A stretch of 64,000 nt of DNA from Burkholderiales bacterium (GTDB lineage Bacteria; Pseudomonadota; Gammaproteobacteria; Burkholderiales; UBA11063). Positions 1 through 7,338 of this stretch are shown one piece after another. The notes beneath the pieces are model-generated. The model saw nothing but the letters and a program-made list of their open reading frames with translations, was not told the origin of the DNA and searched no databases. Made by a program: the position numbers and the translations under genes. The stretch is from the NCBI GenBank assembly GCA_020697255.1, contig JAJFBE010000005.1, forward strand, positions 124,001-188,000. The letters are read 5' to 3'. The stretch's first letter is position 1. Each line of letters starts with the position of its first letter.

Positions 1-354
1 ATCAGTAGCCGTAATATTCTCATCAATAACCTTCTGGATGGTAGTTGCACGATCAGAGGCACTAATCCCGGTAGAATTAGATACATGATCAATGCTAACT
101 GTAAATGCAGTATTAAATCTATCCGTATTAACTTGGGCCATTGCCGGCAAATTTAAGCGCGCGGCGCATTCTTCAGTAATTGGCATACATAGAAGACCAC
201 GGCCATGGGTAACCATAAAATTTACCAATTCCGGGGTCACAAACTCAGCCAGGGCAACAAAATCACCTTCGTTTTCCCGGCCTTCATCATCGCAAATAAT
301 AATAATTTTCCCTTGTTTTAGATCTGCCAAAGCACTTTCAATAGTATCAAACAT
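1..354 (-). CDS. ribBA: 3,4-dihydroxy-2-butanone 4-phosphate synthase (RibB or RibB domain of RibBA), partial
   Basis: The reverse strand from 354 reads an N-terminus beginning [16 protein letters not shown], followed by the DHBP-synthase signature [11 protein letters not shown] near residues 22-32 and the THGRG motif near residue 50. The enzyme converts ribulose 5-phosphate to the four-carbon precursor of riboflavin. The gene runs off the left edge, so about 118 residues are visible. It cannot be told whether a C-terminal GTP cyclohydrolase II domain (RibA) follows. It starts 26 bp after ribE with a weak GGGAAAA ribosome site, consistent with the third gene of a ribD-ribE-ribB(A) operon under the FMN riboswitch upstream of ribD. 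Confidence 0.9.
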   Translation of the reverse strand, partial: MFDTIESALADLKQGKIIIICDDEGRENEGDFVALAEFVTPELVNFMVTHGRGLLCMPITEECAARLNLPAMAQVNTDRFNTAFTVSIDHVSNSTGISASDRATTIQKVIDENITATD

Positions 355-380
355 AATTTTCCCAAACGTTTTTCTAAGAG

Positions 381-1028
381 TTAAATAAAGCCATTTATAG
401 TTAGAGTATCTTTTGTAATACTAGTTGTAGCTAGCGCCTGGTTTGCTTTGGCTAGGTTAAGTACGTATTTTCCAAGCATATCACATTCAACATTTACAAT
501 ATCACCAACTTTTTTGCAACCGATGACCGAGTTTTTTACTGTATGAGGGATAAGCGCAATAGTTAGCCAATTATCTCCTACGCCAAATATCGTTAAACTT
601 GTACCATCAATGGCAATTGATCCTTTATAAATGCAATATTTTATTAAATCTTTATTTATTCGAATTTTATAATTAATTGCATTGTCAACAGGTGTTATTT
701 CTTCAATTACGCCAATATCATCGACATGCCCGGTTACAAAATGACCGCCAAGCTTTCCATTAAATCTTAATGAACTCTCCAGGTTTATCATATCTCCAGA
801 TTTTACTTTGGCTAAAGAGGTCGCTTTATATGTTTCAGGCATAACGTCCACACTAAATTGCTTGTCATTAAATGAAGTAACAGTCAAGCATACTCCATTT
901 ACCGCAATACTGTCGCCCAATTTTATATCCTTTAAGATATTTTTAGCAAGGATAGTCATTTCCAAAGATTGGGAGTTTGTATTTATTTTAGAAACAGTTC
1001 CTAATTCTTCAATTATTCCTGTAAACAT
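381..1028 (-). CDS. ribE: Riboflavin synthase, alpha chain
   Basis: 215 aa. The start [10 protein letters not shown] is the canonical riboflavin synthase N-terminus. It is chosen over an in-frame upstream extension because GAGGAAG lies just ahead of it. The enzyme dismutates two 6,7-dimethyl-8-ribityllumazines to riboflavin and a pyrimidine. Two lumazine-binding (beta-barrel) repeats are visible, each with a Val-Asn-Gly/Asp-Gly core: [10 protein letters not shown] near residue 40 and [10 protein letters not shown] near residue 139. The motif [10 protein letters not shown] near residue 94 is also typical. The ATG lies one base past the ribD stop codon, so ribD and ribE are translationally coupled. 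Often also named ribC. Confidence 0.95.
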   Translation of the reverse strand: MFTGIIEELGTVSKINTNSQSLEMTILAKNILKDIKLGDSIAVNGVCLTVTSFNDKQFSVDVMPETYKATSLAKVKSGDMINLESSLRFNGKLGGHFVTGHVDDIGVIEEITPVDNAINYKIRINKDLIKYCIYKGSIAIDGTSLTIFGVGDNWLTIALIPHTVKNSVIGCKKVGDIVNVECDMLGKYVLNLAKANQALATTSITKDTLTINGFI

Positions 1029-1029
1029 A

Positions 1030-2148
1030 TTATACTTCCTCTTTATCATCAAAATCCTGAGCATTTTGCTCTTTAGTTAAAACCAGTTTCAAATTATCAT
1101 CTATCATTTGCATATGCTCATATTTAAGTTTTAAGGCATCATTCAATGTAGCAAATCCTTCGCCCATAAATAAACCAGGAGCCGATTTTCCGCCAATTAA
1201 GAGTGGAGCAATATATACCACTATTTGATTGAATAGAGATTGTTCTAAAAATGATGTAAGAATTGTATAACCGCCTTCAACCAAAATAGAAGTAATTTGC
1301 AGTTCACCCAAAGTTAACATTAATTGCTTTAAATCGATGTGTTTATCTTTCATTTGAATAATTTTAGCATTGGGATATTTGGCAATTTGTTCTTTGGTGA
1401 CGTTACTTCCAACGACTATCCATGTAGGGTTGGATTTGTCTGTTACAACATTTGCATCTGTTGGTGTTTTGAGGTTGGTATCTAAAATTATTCTAATTAA
1501 TGACTTTGTAGATTTTAAATCTCCCCGGTATGTAAGAGAGGGATTGTCAGCAAGTATAGTATTTACGCCGACTAAAATTGCATCATGTGTATGCCTGTAG
1601 TAATGCGCATCCAGTCTGGAATTACTATTAGTAATCCATTTACTTATGTGGTTTTTGGTAGCTAGCTTTGCATCCAGGCTCATACCACATTTTAGGGTTA
1701 CAAACGGAGTTTTGCTAACAATATAATGAAAGAATATTTGATTTAAGGCATCGGCTTCTTTTTTTAAAAGCCCAATTTCAACCATAATGCCGGCATCTTC
1801 GAGGGCTTTGACCCCTTTACCACAAACCAGCGGATTTGGATCTAATGTTGCAATGATTACTTTGGCAATTTTACTTTTTATGATGTCATCGGTGCAAGGT
1901 GGGGTTTTGCCATGATGATTGCATGGTTCTAATGTAACATATAGTGTGGCCCCGGCGGCGTTATCGCCAGCCATATTTAGTGCAGATACTTCTGCATGTG
2001 CCAGGCCAGCCCTTAGATGGGCACCAGATCCGATAACCACGCCATTTTTTACAATAACTGATCCGACACATGGGTTGGGCGAAGTATAGCCCATTCCCGT
2101 CCTTGCTAAATCAAGAGCAAGGCGCATATAGTACTCTTTATTGAACAC
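1030..2148 (-). CDS. ribD: Bifunctional diaminohydroxyphosphoribosylaminopyrimidine deaminase / 5-amino-6-(5-phosphoribosylamino)uracil reductase
   Basis: 372 aa from a GTG start. The first half is a cytidine-deaminase-fold zinc domain with HAE (in GLAHAEVSAL) and PCNHHGKTPPC as zinc ligands. The second half is the NADPH-dependent reductase domain (SLDAKLATKNHISKWIT, later VEGGYTILTSF). Together they carry out the second and third steps after GTP cyclohydrolase II. The ORF is open for 46 more codons upstream, including an ATG at 2172, but that stretch is the FMN riboswitch aptamer. The GTG at 2148 has GGAG five bases upstream and gives the family-typical beginning (FNKEYYMRLALDLA). First gene of the rib operon. 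Confidence 0.93.
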   Translation of the reverse strand: MFNKEYYMRLALDLARTGMGYTSPNPCVGSVIVKNGVVIGSGAHLRAGLAHAEVSALNMAGDNAAGATLYVTLEPCNHHGKTPPCTDDIIKSKIAKVIIATLDPNPLVCGKGVKALEDAGIMVEIGLLKKEADALNQIFFHYIVSKTPFVTLKCGMSLDAKLATKNHISKWITNSNSRLDAHYYRHTHDAILVGVNTILADNPSLTYRGDLKSTKSLIRIILDTNLKTPTDANVVTDKSNPTWIVVGSNVTKEQIAKYPNAKIIQMKDKHIDLKQLMLTLGELQITSILVEGGYTILTSFLEQSLFNQIVVYIAPLLIGGKSAPGLFMGEGFATLNDALKLKYEHMQMIDDNLKLVLTKEQNAQDFDDKEEV

Positions 2149-2160
2149 AAAAACTCCGTT

Positions 2161-2320
2161 TCTTTCTCCCATCCAGACTTTAACTGTCGGTCCCAGATTT
2201 GCACTGGCTCCACCGTATGCATTTGCATAACGGGTCACGGACTTATAAGAAACTTTAACTACATTTGGTAGTAGATCCTTAATCACCGCCGGTTAGGAAT
2301 TACACCTTACCCCGAAAGAT
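2161..2320 (-). promoter_or_regulatory. FMN riboswitch (RFN element)
   Basis: Reading the minus strand from 2320, the conserved RFN blocks occur in order. They are a CTTTCGGGG start, an AAGG...AATTCC segment, ACCGGCGGT, AGTCCGTGACCCG, then GGAGCCAGTG...CTGGGACCGACAGT, and finally TCTGGATGGGAGAAAG. The ends ATCTTTC and GAAAGA can pair as helix P1. Length (about 160 nt) and position just ahead of ribD are typical. Because P1's 3' strand lies only a few bases from the GGAG of ribD, control of translation initiation by sequestering the ribosome site is plausible. This is inference. Confidence 0.95.
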
Positions 2321-2348
2321 TATGGAGTTATTGTATCATATTTTGCCT

Positions 2349-3620
2349 TCAATCTGTTTGAGTATTGCTATCTACTGTAACAGTATATGCTGCGGTATTT
2401 CCGTTGGCTGCACTAACTGTATAAGTTAGTGGGCCACCACTAAAATTCACTGTTGTGTGGGAGCTTACTTGTGAAACGCCATTGATATTAACCCCAATTC
2501 CATTGGTTACGAATTCGGCTACTACCGATGTTAAGTCGGTATCAGGCGGTAATGAAACCTGTATATTGTGGCCGTTAATGGTTCCCTCAACGCCATTTAA
2601 TGAAAAACCGGTAATATCATTTGCTAAATCTGATGCAGTGGTGACACGCACCCTGTAGGTTGCTACATCACCATTAGCAGCAGTAACGGTATAGGTTAGC
2701 GGACCATGACTAAAGTCATTTGCTGTTTGGGTATTACTTTGCGAAGTTCCATTAACGCTCACATGAGCTCCTGTTGTAATGTATGTGGCGACTAGGGAAG
2801 ATAGATCAGTTCCATTTGGCATTACAATATTTATATCGGTACCGTTAATTTTTTCAGAAAGTACACCATTTAATAAGAATTTGGTTATTTCTTTAGCATT
2901 CTGTGAGGCAGTAGTAACTGTTACGTTGTAGGTTCTGGTATTGTTATTAGCATCAGCTACAGTATAGCTAAGGGGGCTAGTAAAATCGTTTACAGTACGG
3001 CCGTTTCTTTGAAATACACCGCCTACTTGCACATAGCGTGCGGAAGATTTATAGGTTGCAATTAATGATGCCGGATTAGTTCCAAAAGGAACAATTACAT
3101 TAATATTATTACCCACTATTGTTCCCGGATACGGGGTAGAATTTATACTGCTTCGTAATGAAAATGCAGTGATTTCCTTAGCAGTAATTGGTGCAACCAA
3201 TACTTCTACAGTATATGCTGTGGTGCTGCCATCTGCTGCTGTAACTTCATATGTAATTGGCCTCGAAAAATCATTAGACATTTGACCGCTTGTTTGGACT
3301 ATTCCAAGAGCTGAAACCTTTACTCCTGTTGTAGTAAAGCTTGCAACTAAGCTTGAAATAGGCGCAGCAAACGGTACAGTTACAACAATGTTATGATTGA
3401 TTATAATTCCTGGCGTACCGATTCCGGAGGTGGTATTTAATGTAAATGAGGTGATTTCTTTTGCTTGACTTAAACTATTTGTAGGAGCTTCTGAAGGTGC
3501 TACGTTGGAGCTGCTGCTGCCGCCACCACCACCGGTACCACATCCGTTTAGTACGGTAATGCACAGTAGCAATATACAGAAAACCCCAAACATGACGAAG
3601 GTTACTTTTAGCTGTTTCAT
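2349..3620 (-). CDS. Repeat-containing lipoprotein (DUF5018-like domains)
   Basis: 423 aa. It begins with a lipoprotein signal (hydrophobic stretch then LNGCGTGGGGG, Cys about residue 27) and a Gly/Ser linker. Four tandem beta-rich units of about 90 aa follow. Each contains an initial KEITSF/FSLNG element, a conserved V-PFGT/PPDTDL-SLVA-F-TTG core and a terminal NDF-GPLTYTV-AANG-T-YTV element. Such units resemble DUF5018-like Ig-fold repeats of surface lipoproteins; no enzymatic motif is seen. A strong AAGGAGAGAG site precedes the ATG. Divergence among the repeats rises from the C-terminal to the N-terminal side. Likely outer-membrane anchored; function unknown. Confidence 0.75.
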   Translation of the reverse strand: MKQLKVTFVMFGVFCILLLCITVLNGCGTGGGGGSSSSNVAPSEAPTNSLSQAKEITSFTLNTTSGIGTPGIIINHNIVVTVPFAAPISSLVASFTTTGVKVSALGIVQTSGQMSNDFSRPITYEVTAADGSTTAYTVEVLVAPITAKEITAFSLRSSINSTPYPGTIVGNNINVIVPFGTNPASLIATYKSSARYVQVGGVFQRNGRTVNDFTSPLSYTVADANNNTRTYNVTVTTASQNAKEITKFLLNGVLSEKINGTDINIVMPNGTDLSSLVATYITTGAHVSVNGTSQSNTQTANDFSHGPLTYTVTAANGDVATYRVRVTTASDLANDITGFSLNGVEGTINGHNIQVSLPPDTDLTSVVAEFVTNGIGVNINGVSQVSSHTTVNFSGGPLTYTVSAANGNTAAYTVTVDSNTQTD

Positions 3621-3829
3621 TATTCTCTCTCCTTATGAAAAAACTAGTTAGCTAAAAACTGTATTAGTGCTATTTACCGCTTGCGCCGTGAATATTTCAT
3701 ACTACAGTTTTAGTAAAAAGTAATTTCGTAATGAGTTATAAAATGAAAATGCTATTTATAACAGTTATAGAAAATTAATTTTATTAAAATTTTATTGAAT
3801 TGTTATTATAGCGGATTTTCTTGTAAATG

Positions 3830-5128
3830 TCAAATTTTTAATTGACAATTTTTATTCGATAAATACTTTTTTAGATAATAAAGGTTAATTAAGCATATTA
3901 TAGAAATAATCAGGCAAACCCAAACTATATAGATATAGTTATTAGTTAAAGTTAAAATTGCGCTGGTCCATAGGGGGGTTAGTCCACCGCCGATAGTAGC
4001 AGCGACAGTAAAACATACCGCAACACCGCTATAGCGTACATCGGTTGGAAACAGGTCTACCAATAAACCGGCGTATACACCATTTACCCCGGCAATTAGT
4101 ATTGATACGCTAACTACTATAATATAAAAATTATGAAGGTTATTTAGTTGGATATATTTATTTACCATCAGGCTAAAAGTAATTATTAATCCAATAATTG
4201 ATAATTGCGCTATACGGATGGGGTTAAATTTGTGCGTAAGGGTTGCAAAAAATAGAATAAAAATAGCCAATACTATCGCTCCGGTTGCGCTAACTCCGCT
4301 GCTATCTTGAATGCTTAAATTTAAGTATTTGATGAATAAATTAGGCAAGAATAAATGAAAAATACTGGTAATTAAGGAAACAATCAAAGCCAAAAATGTC
4401 CCCAGGGCAATTGCTGCTTTATGTCTGGCAAATAAGCTAAATACCGGGATTTTTTGTAGTTTCTTTTGTTGTTTTAAGGACTGGAATTGTTCTGTTTCTG
4501 CAATATGCCGCCGAATGTAAAAACCTATAACAGCAAGTAACCCGCCAAATAAAAATGGTATACGCCAGCCATAAGAATACAAAAAATCATGGTTCATAGA
4601 ATTAGTCATTACCCGGATTAATAATGATCCGCCGGCAATACTTAAATTTGCCCCAAATGGTATCCAGGCACAATAGTAGTAATAATTTTTTTGACTATAT
4701 TTTTCGGCAATAAAGGTAATTGCCCCGGGTAATTCAGCGCCCGATGAAAATCCTTGAAATATACGCGATAAAACTAAAAGGAAAGTGGCCAGATAACCAA
4801 TTTGGGCAAATGTTGGGAGTATTCCAATGACCAAAGATGGGATAGCAGTACAAAGTATGGAGAGGGTAAAAACTGATTTACGGCCATATTTGTCGCCCAG
4901 GCTGCCTAGGATTACTCCGCCAATTGGGCGTAGAAAATAACTAACTGTAATAGTTAGGTAGGTAAACACCAAGGATAAATTACCAATTGCCGGGGGGAAA
5001 AAAAGAGTGGCTAATACCTGAGATAAAAAAACAAACACAAAAAAATCGAACATTTCAAAAATATTACCGATCGAAGTTGCCAGGAATAATTTAAAATTAT
5101 TCAAGGTTTGCGGTAAAGTATTGTTCAT
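3830..5128 (-). CDS. MFS transporter, metabolite:H+ symporter (ProP/KgtP-like) family
   Basis: About 432 aa with roughly 12 hydrophobic segments. The cytoplasmic loop after TM2 has the MFS signature GSLGDKYGRKSVF, and the RIFQGFSSGAELPGA segment is typical of the MHS subfamily, which takes up organic acids, betaines or osmolytes with protons. The substrate cannot be read from sequence. The start at 5128 (MNNTLPQT) is preferred over an upstream in-frame ATG at 5164, which lacks a ribosome site; AGGA lies 11 bases before the chosen ATG. It stands alone, convergent with the lipoprotein gene and divergent from the secreted-protein/DolP-like pair. Confidence 0.85.
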   Translation of the reverse strand: MNNTLPQTLNNFKLFLATSIGNIFEMFDFFVFVFLSQVLATLFFPPAIGNLSLVFTYLTITVSYFLRPIGGVILGSLGDKYGRKSVFTLSILCTAIPSLVIGILPTFAQIGYLATFLLVLSRIFQGFSSGAELPGAITFIAEKYSQKNYYYYCAWIPFGANLSIAGGSLLIRVMTNSMNHDFLYSYGWRIPFLFGGLLAVIGFYIRRHIAETEQFQSLKQQKKLQKIPVFSLFARHKAAIALGTFLALIVSLITSIFHLFLPNLFIKYLNLSIQDSSGVSATGAIVLAIFILFFATLTHKFNPIRIAQLSIIGLIITFSLMVNKYIQLNNLHNFYIIVVSVSILIAGVNGVYAGLLVDLFPTDVRYSGVAVCFTVAATIGGGLTPLWTSAILTLTNNYIYIVWVCLIISIICLINLYYLKKYLSNKNCQLKI

Positions 5129-5243
5129 TAGTTTATTGTATCCTGAATCTGATAAGGCATACATTATTACATAAAATAATAATAGTGGTAATAAAGTTTG
5201 ATATATATTATAATTATGGCCGTATGTATAATGTTTAATCTAA

Positions 5244-5316
5244 GAACATGTGGGTTATCTTTACTTAAAGTTTAGGTTTTTAAAGACGGATAGTATAAAA
5301 GATGCCCCACATGTTC
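5244..5316 (+). promoter_or_regulatory. Long imperfect hairpin in the leader of the 5339 gene
   Basis: The arm at 5244-5263 (GAACATGTGGG...ATCTTT) is complementary to 5297-5316 at 17 of 20 positions, leaving a loop of about 33 nt. It lies between a TATAAT-like box at 5228-5233 and the GGAGGG ribosome site at 5329-5333, so it would form at the very 5' end of the mRNA. There is no T-run after the stem, so it is not a standard terminator. It may stabilise the mRNA or bind a regulator. Confidence 0.5.
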
Positions 5317-5338
5317 CATAAGTAATATGGAGGGTTCA

Positions 5339-5812
5339 ATGAAAAAATTAATATTTATTTTGATAGCTATATCTACTTCATATAGCGCCTTGGCAGAACA
5401 TATATTTAAAGTTTGTTATATAAATCAAAGCGATGCTGTTGTGCCATATATTAATAATGGTATTAGCAAAAAATGGAAGAGTCGTGGTGAATTGGTCGGT
5501 AGTGGTAACCTGGCACCTGGGGAGACTAAATGCTTTGATAAAATAAAGGATGAGACGATAATCATGACTCATATGATTACATTTTATGTAAATAATAAAT
5601 GGTTTGCTATTATGAATTCAGCTTTTTCAAGACCATATGTGTCTACTCAGGATGCTACTGAAAAGAAAGGTGGTAAGTTGATTGATACAACTGATGATGG
5701 GCGTGACAATTATGAATTGGATATTTTTGTAAATAAAGACGGCAATTTTTTGCTTAAAACAGGTACAGGAGATACCAAATATATTATTAACCCACGAAAG
5801 TATAACACATAG
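5339..5812 (+). CDS. Secreted protein of unknown function
   Basis: 157 aa. The start at 5339 is chosen because GGAGGG lies six bases upstream; an in-frame ATG four codons earlier overlaps that site. A classic Sec signal peptide (MKKLIFILIAISTSYSALA, cleavage after ALA) leads to a mature domain of about 138 aa. The domain has a single early CYINQSD, a second Cys at GETKCFD and many beta-prone stretches. I recognise no family. Six bases separate it from the following BON-domain lipoprotein gene, so the two are probably co-transcribed and both act in the envelope. Confidence 0.7.
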   Translation: MKKLIFILIAISTSYSALAEHIFKVCYINQSDAVVPYINNGISKKWKSRGELVGSGNLAPGETKCFDKIKDETIIMTHMITFYVNNKWFAIMNSAFSRPYVSTQDATEKKGGKLIDTTDDGRDNYELDIFVNKDGNFLLKTGTGDTKYIINPRKYNT

Positions 5813-5818
5813 AACAAT

Positions 5819-6340
5819 ATGAACAAAATTATAAAAATAGTACTGCCGGTTTTATTTCTGGCAGTTTTAAGTAACTGTGCCACAACCAGTGGTTCAGTGG
5901 TAGATGATGGCAGTATAGAAAGTAAGTTACAACGAATTTATGATAGTGGTACTTACAAAAACTCAAACATATATGCAAGTAGTTATAATGGAGAGCTTCT
6001 TTTAACCGGTCAGGTACCAAATGCCAAGACCAAAGAAGACGTTATATTTGATGCCAGGGCAATGCCTGGAGTTAATAAGATCTATGATTATATGGATATT
6101 AGGTTACCACAATCAATAACTTCAAAGACTACGGATACATATACGACTACTCAAGTGCGTGCTAAAATATTCAATTTGGATAACGTGAATAGTAATAGTG
6201 TAAAGGTAATAACTACAAATAATGTTGTTTACCTTTTTGGGGTGGTGACCAAAGCCCAGGCAACTGCAATAGCTAATGCTGCAGCCAGCATAAATGGCGT
6301 AGAGAAGGTTATTACTTTATTTAGCTACATTAATCGGTAA
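5819..6340 (+). CDS. BON-domain outer-membrane lipoprotein (DolP/YraP-like)
   Basis: 173 aa. The N-terminal lipoprotein signal ends in VLSNCATTSG (lipobox Cys about residue 20). Two BON (phospholipid-binding) domains follow at about residues 35-95 and 105-170, the second reading SVKVITTNNVVYLFGVVTK and ending GVEKVITLFSYI. The length and two-BON layout match DolP (YraP), which binds anionic phospholipids at the division site and supports outer-membrane integrity. In many proteobacteria dolP lies beside yraN and the SIS isomerase; here those genes are 12 kb away, so orthology is likely but not proven. Confidence 0.85.
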   Translation: MNKIIKIVLPVLFLAVLSNCATTSGSVVDDGSIESKLQRIYDSGTYKNSNIYASSYNGELLLTGQVPNAKTKEDVIFDARAMPGVNKIYDYMDIRLPQSITSKTTDTYTTTQVRAKIFNLDNVNSNSVKVITTNNVVYLFGVVTKAQATAIANAAASINGVEKVITLFSYINR

Positions 6341-6346
6341 ATTATT

Positions 6347-6383
6347 CTTGTAATCGCGGGTTCAATTCCCGCCACCTCCACCA
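6347..6383 (+). other. Isolated 3' end of a tmRNA or tRNA-Ala gene (att-like remnant)
   Basis: Seven bases after the dolP-like stop codon lies a complete T-arm, GCGGG-TTCAATT-CCCGC, followed by CACCTCC, discriminator A and CCA. The 3' acceptor strand would pair with GGGGGTG including a G3-U70 wobble, the alanine identity element shared by tRNA-Ala and tmRNA. No anticodon arm, D-arm or 5' half is present, since the upstream DNA is coding. Such orphan 3' ends are typical of att sites left by integrases that target tRNA or ssrA genes. Confidence 0.7.
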
Positions 6384-6385
6384 TT

Positions 6386-7180
6386 TTATACTTGAAATAA
6401 GTCAAAATTTTCCAGGTTAATTGCAGTTAATTTATTTCCCCAGACACAGCCGGTATCTAAGGAAATAACTTTATTATCATGGTAAAATCCAAGCGCAGCC
6501 CAATGCCCGAAAATTATTGTTTTATTGATGCTTGGGTCAAACCCTGCCTTAAACCACGGGGTTAATTCTAGTGGCGTATTGGCCAACTCTCCTTTATATT
6601 TGTAATCCAGAGAATAATCTGCGGTATTCAAAAACCGCATACGGGTTGAAGAGTTAATAATAAACTTCATTTTCTGCATCAAATCCAGATTATCAGACCA
6701 TTTATTTGGCTTATTTCCAAAGATGCTGTCAATGAAAATAGGATAATCATTTGATTGTAGATGATTGCTAATAACAGTGTTTAGATATATCAAGGTATTA
6801 AAATTTATTTTAGGATATACGCCGGCATGGCATAAAATATAATTGCTATCATGAAAAACCAGCGGGCGGGCTCTTAAATAATCAATTAGTTTTTTTGAAT
6901 CTTTTGCATTTAGAATATCACTAATAGTTTCATCTTTATCGGCTTTTAGTACCCTGGCATAACGACCAAGTAGATATATATCATGGTTTCCCAAAACTGT
7001 GATAATACTATCCTGGTATTTGTATATCCATTTTAAAACCTGGTATGATTGTGGCCCCCTATTTACCAGATCACCAACAAAATATAGTATATCTTGACTT
7101 GGGTTAAAACCTATTTTGTCTATTAGTTGAATTAATTGATCGTAGCAGCCCTGAACATCCCCAATCGCATACCGCGCCAT
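6386..7180 (-). CDS. apaH: Symmetrical bis(5'-nucleosyl)-tetraphosphatase
   Basis: 264 aa, slightly shorter than E. coli ApaH. It hydrolyses Ap4A to two ADP and also removes Np4 caps from RNA. The metallophosphatase motifs are in order: YAIGDVQGCYDQL, FVGDLVNRGP, VLGNHDIYLLG, CHAGVYP and FGHWAALG. The start MARYAIGD at 7180 is preferred: GAGG precedes it by eight bases, and the alternative ATG five codons upstream overlaps that GAGG. It converges on the dolP-like gene and is divergent from rep. Confidence 0.95.
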   Translation of the reverse strand: MARYAIGDVQGCYDQLIQLIDKIGFNPSQDILYFVGDLVNRGPQSYQVLKWIYKYQDSIITVLGNHDIYLLGRYARVLKADKDETISDILNAKDSKKLIDYLRARPLVFHDSNYILCHAGVYPKINFNTLIYLNTVISNHLQSNDYPIFIDSIFGNKPNKWSDNLDLMQKMKFIINSSTRMRFLNTADYSLDYKYKGELANTPLELTPWFKAGFDPSINKTIIFGHWAALGFYHDNKVISLDTGCVWGNKLTAINLENFDLFQV

Positions 7181-7190
7181 AGTACTAAAC

Positions 7191-7274
7191 CTCATAAATA
7201 AGTATACTTTGTTGCTCGCGCCTCGTTTATTTATTTATGAGACTTAGTATATCTTACAAATACTCATAAATAAA
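7191..7274. repeat. Three copies of CTCATAAATAA in the apaH/rep intergenic region
   Basis: The 11-mer CTCATAAATAA occurs at 7191-7201 and 7263-7273 on the plus strand and inverted at 7231-7241. The first and second copies can pair as a hairpin with a 29-nt loop. The first copy touches the apaH start region, the third lies 65 bases before rep. This could be an operator shared by the divergent genes or a hairpin in the apaH leader. Confidence 0.5.
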
Positions 7275-7338
7275 ATGTGCCAATATCCCCAGTTCGGATA
7301 AAATTATGGATTAATATGAAAGAGTATAACATAAAACA

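Noticed and set aside
92-388. Plus-strand 98-aa open frame at the left edge
   Set aside because: It is the shadow of the ribB(A) gene, which on the minus strand encodes clear DHBP-synthase motifs.
2149-2286. N-terminal extension of ribD to an ATG at 2172 or further upstream
   Set aside because: The stretch is the FMN riboswitch aptamer; the GTG at 2148 has its own ribosome site and fits the family start.
6347-6500. Full or permuted tmRNA gene
   Set aside because: Only the 3' end is present; upstream is dolP-like coding sequence and downstream is apaH, and no tag-peptide region or 5' GGGGGTG was found.
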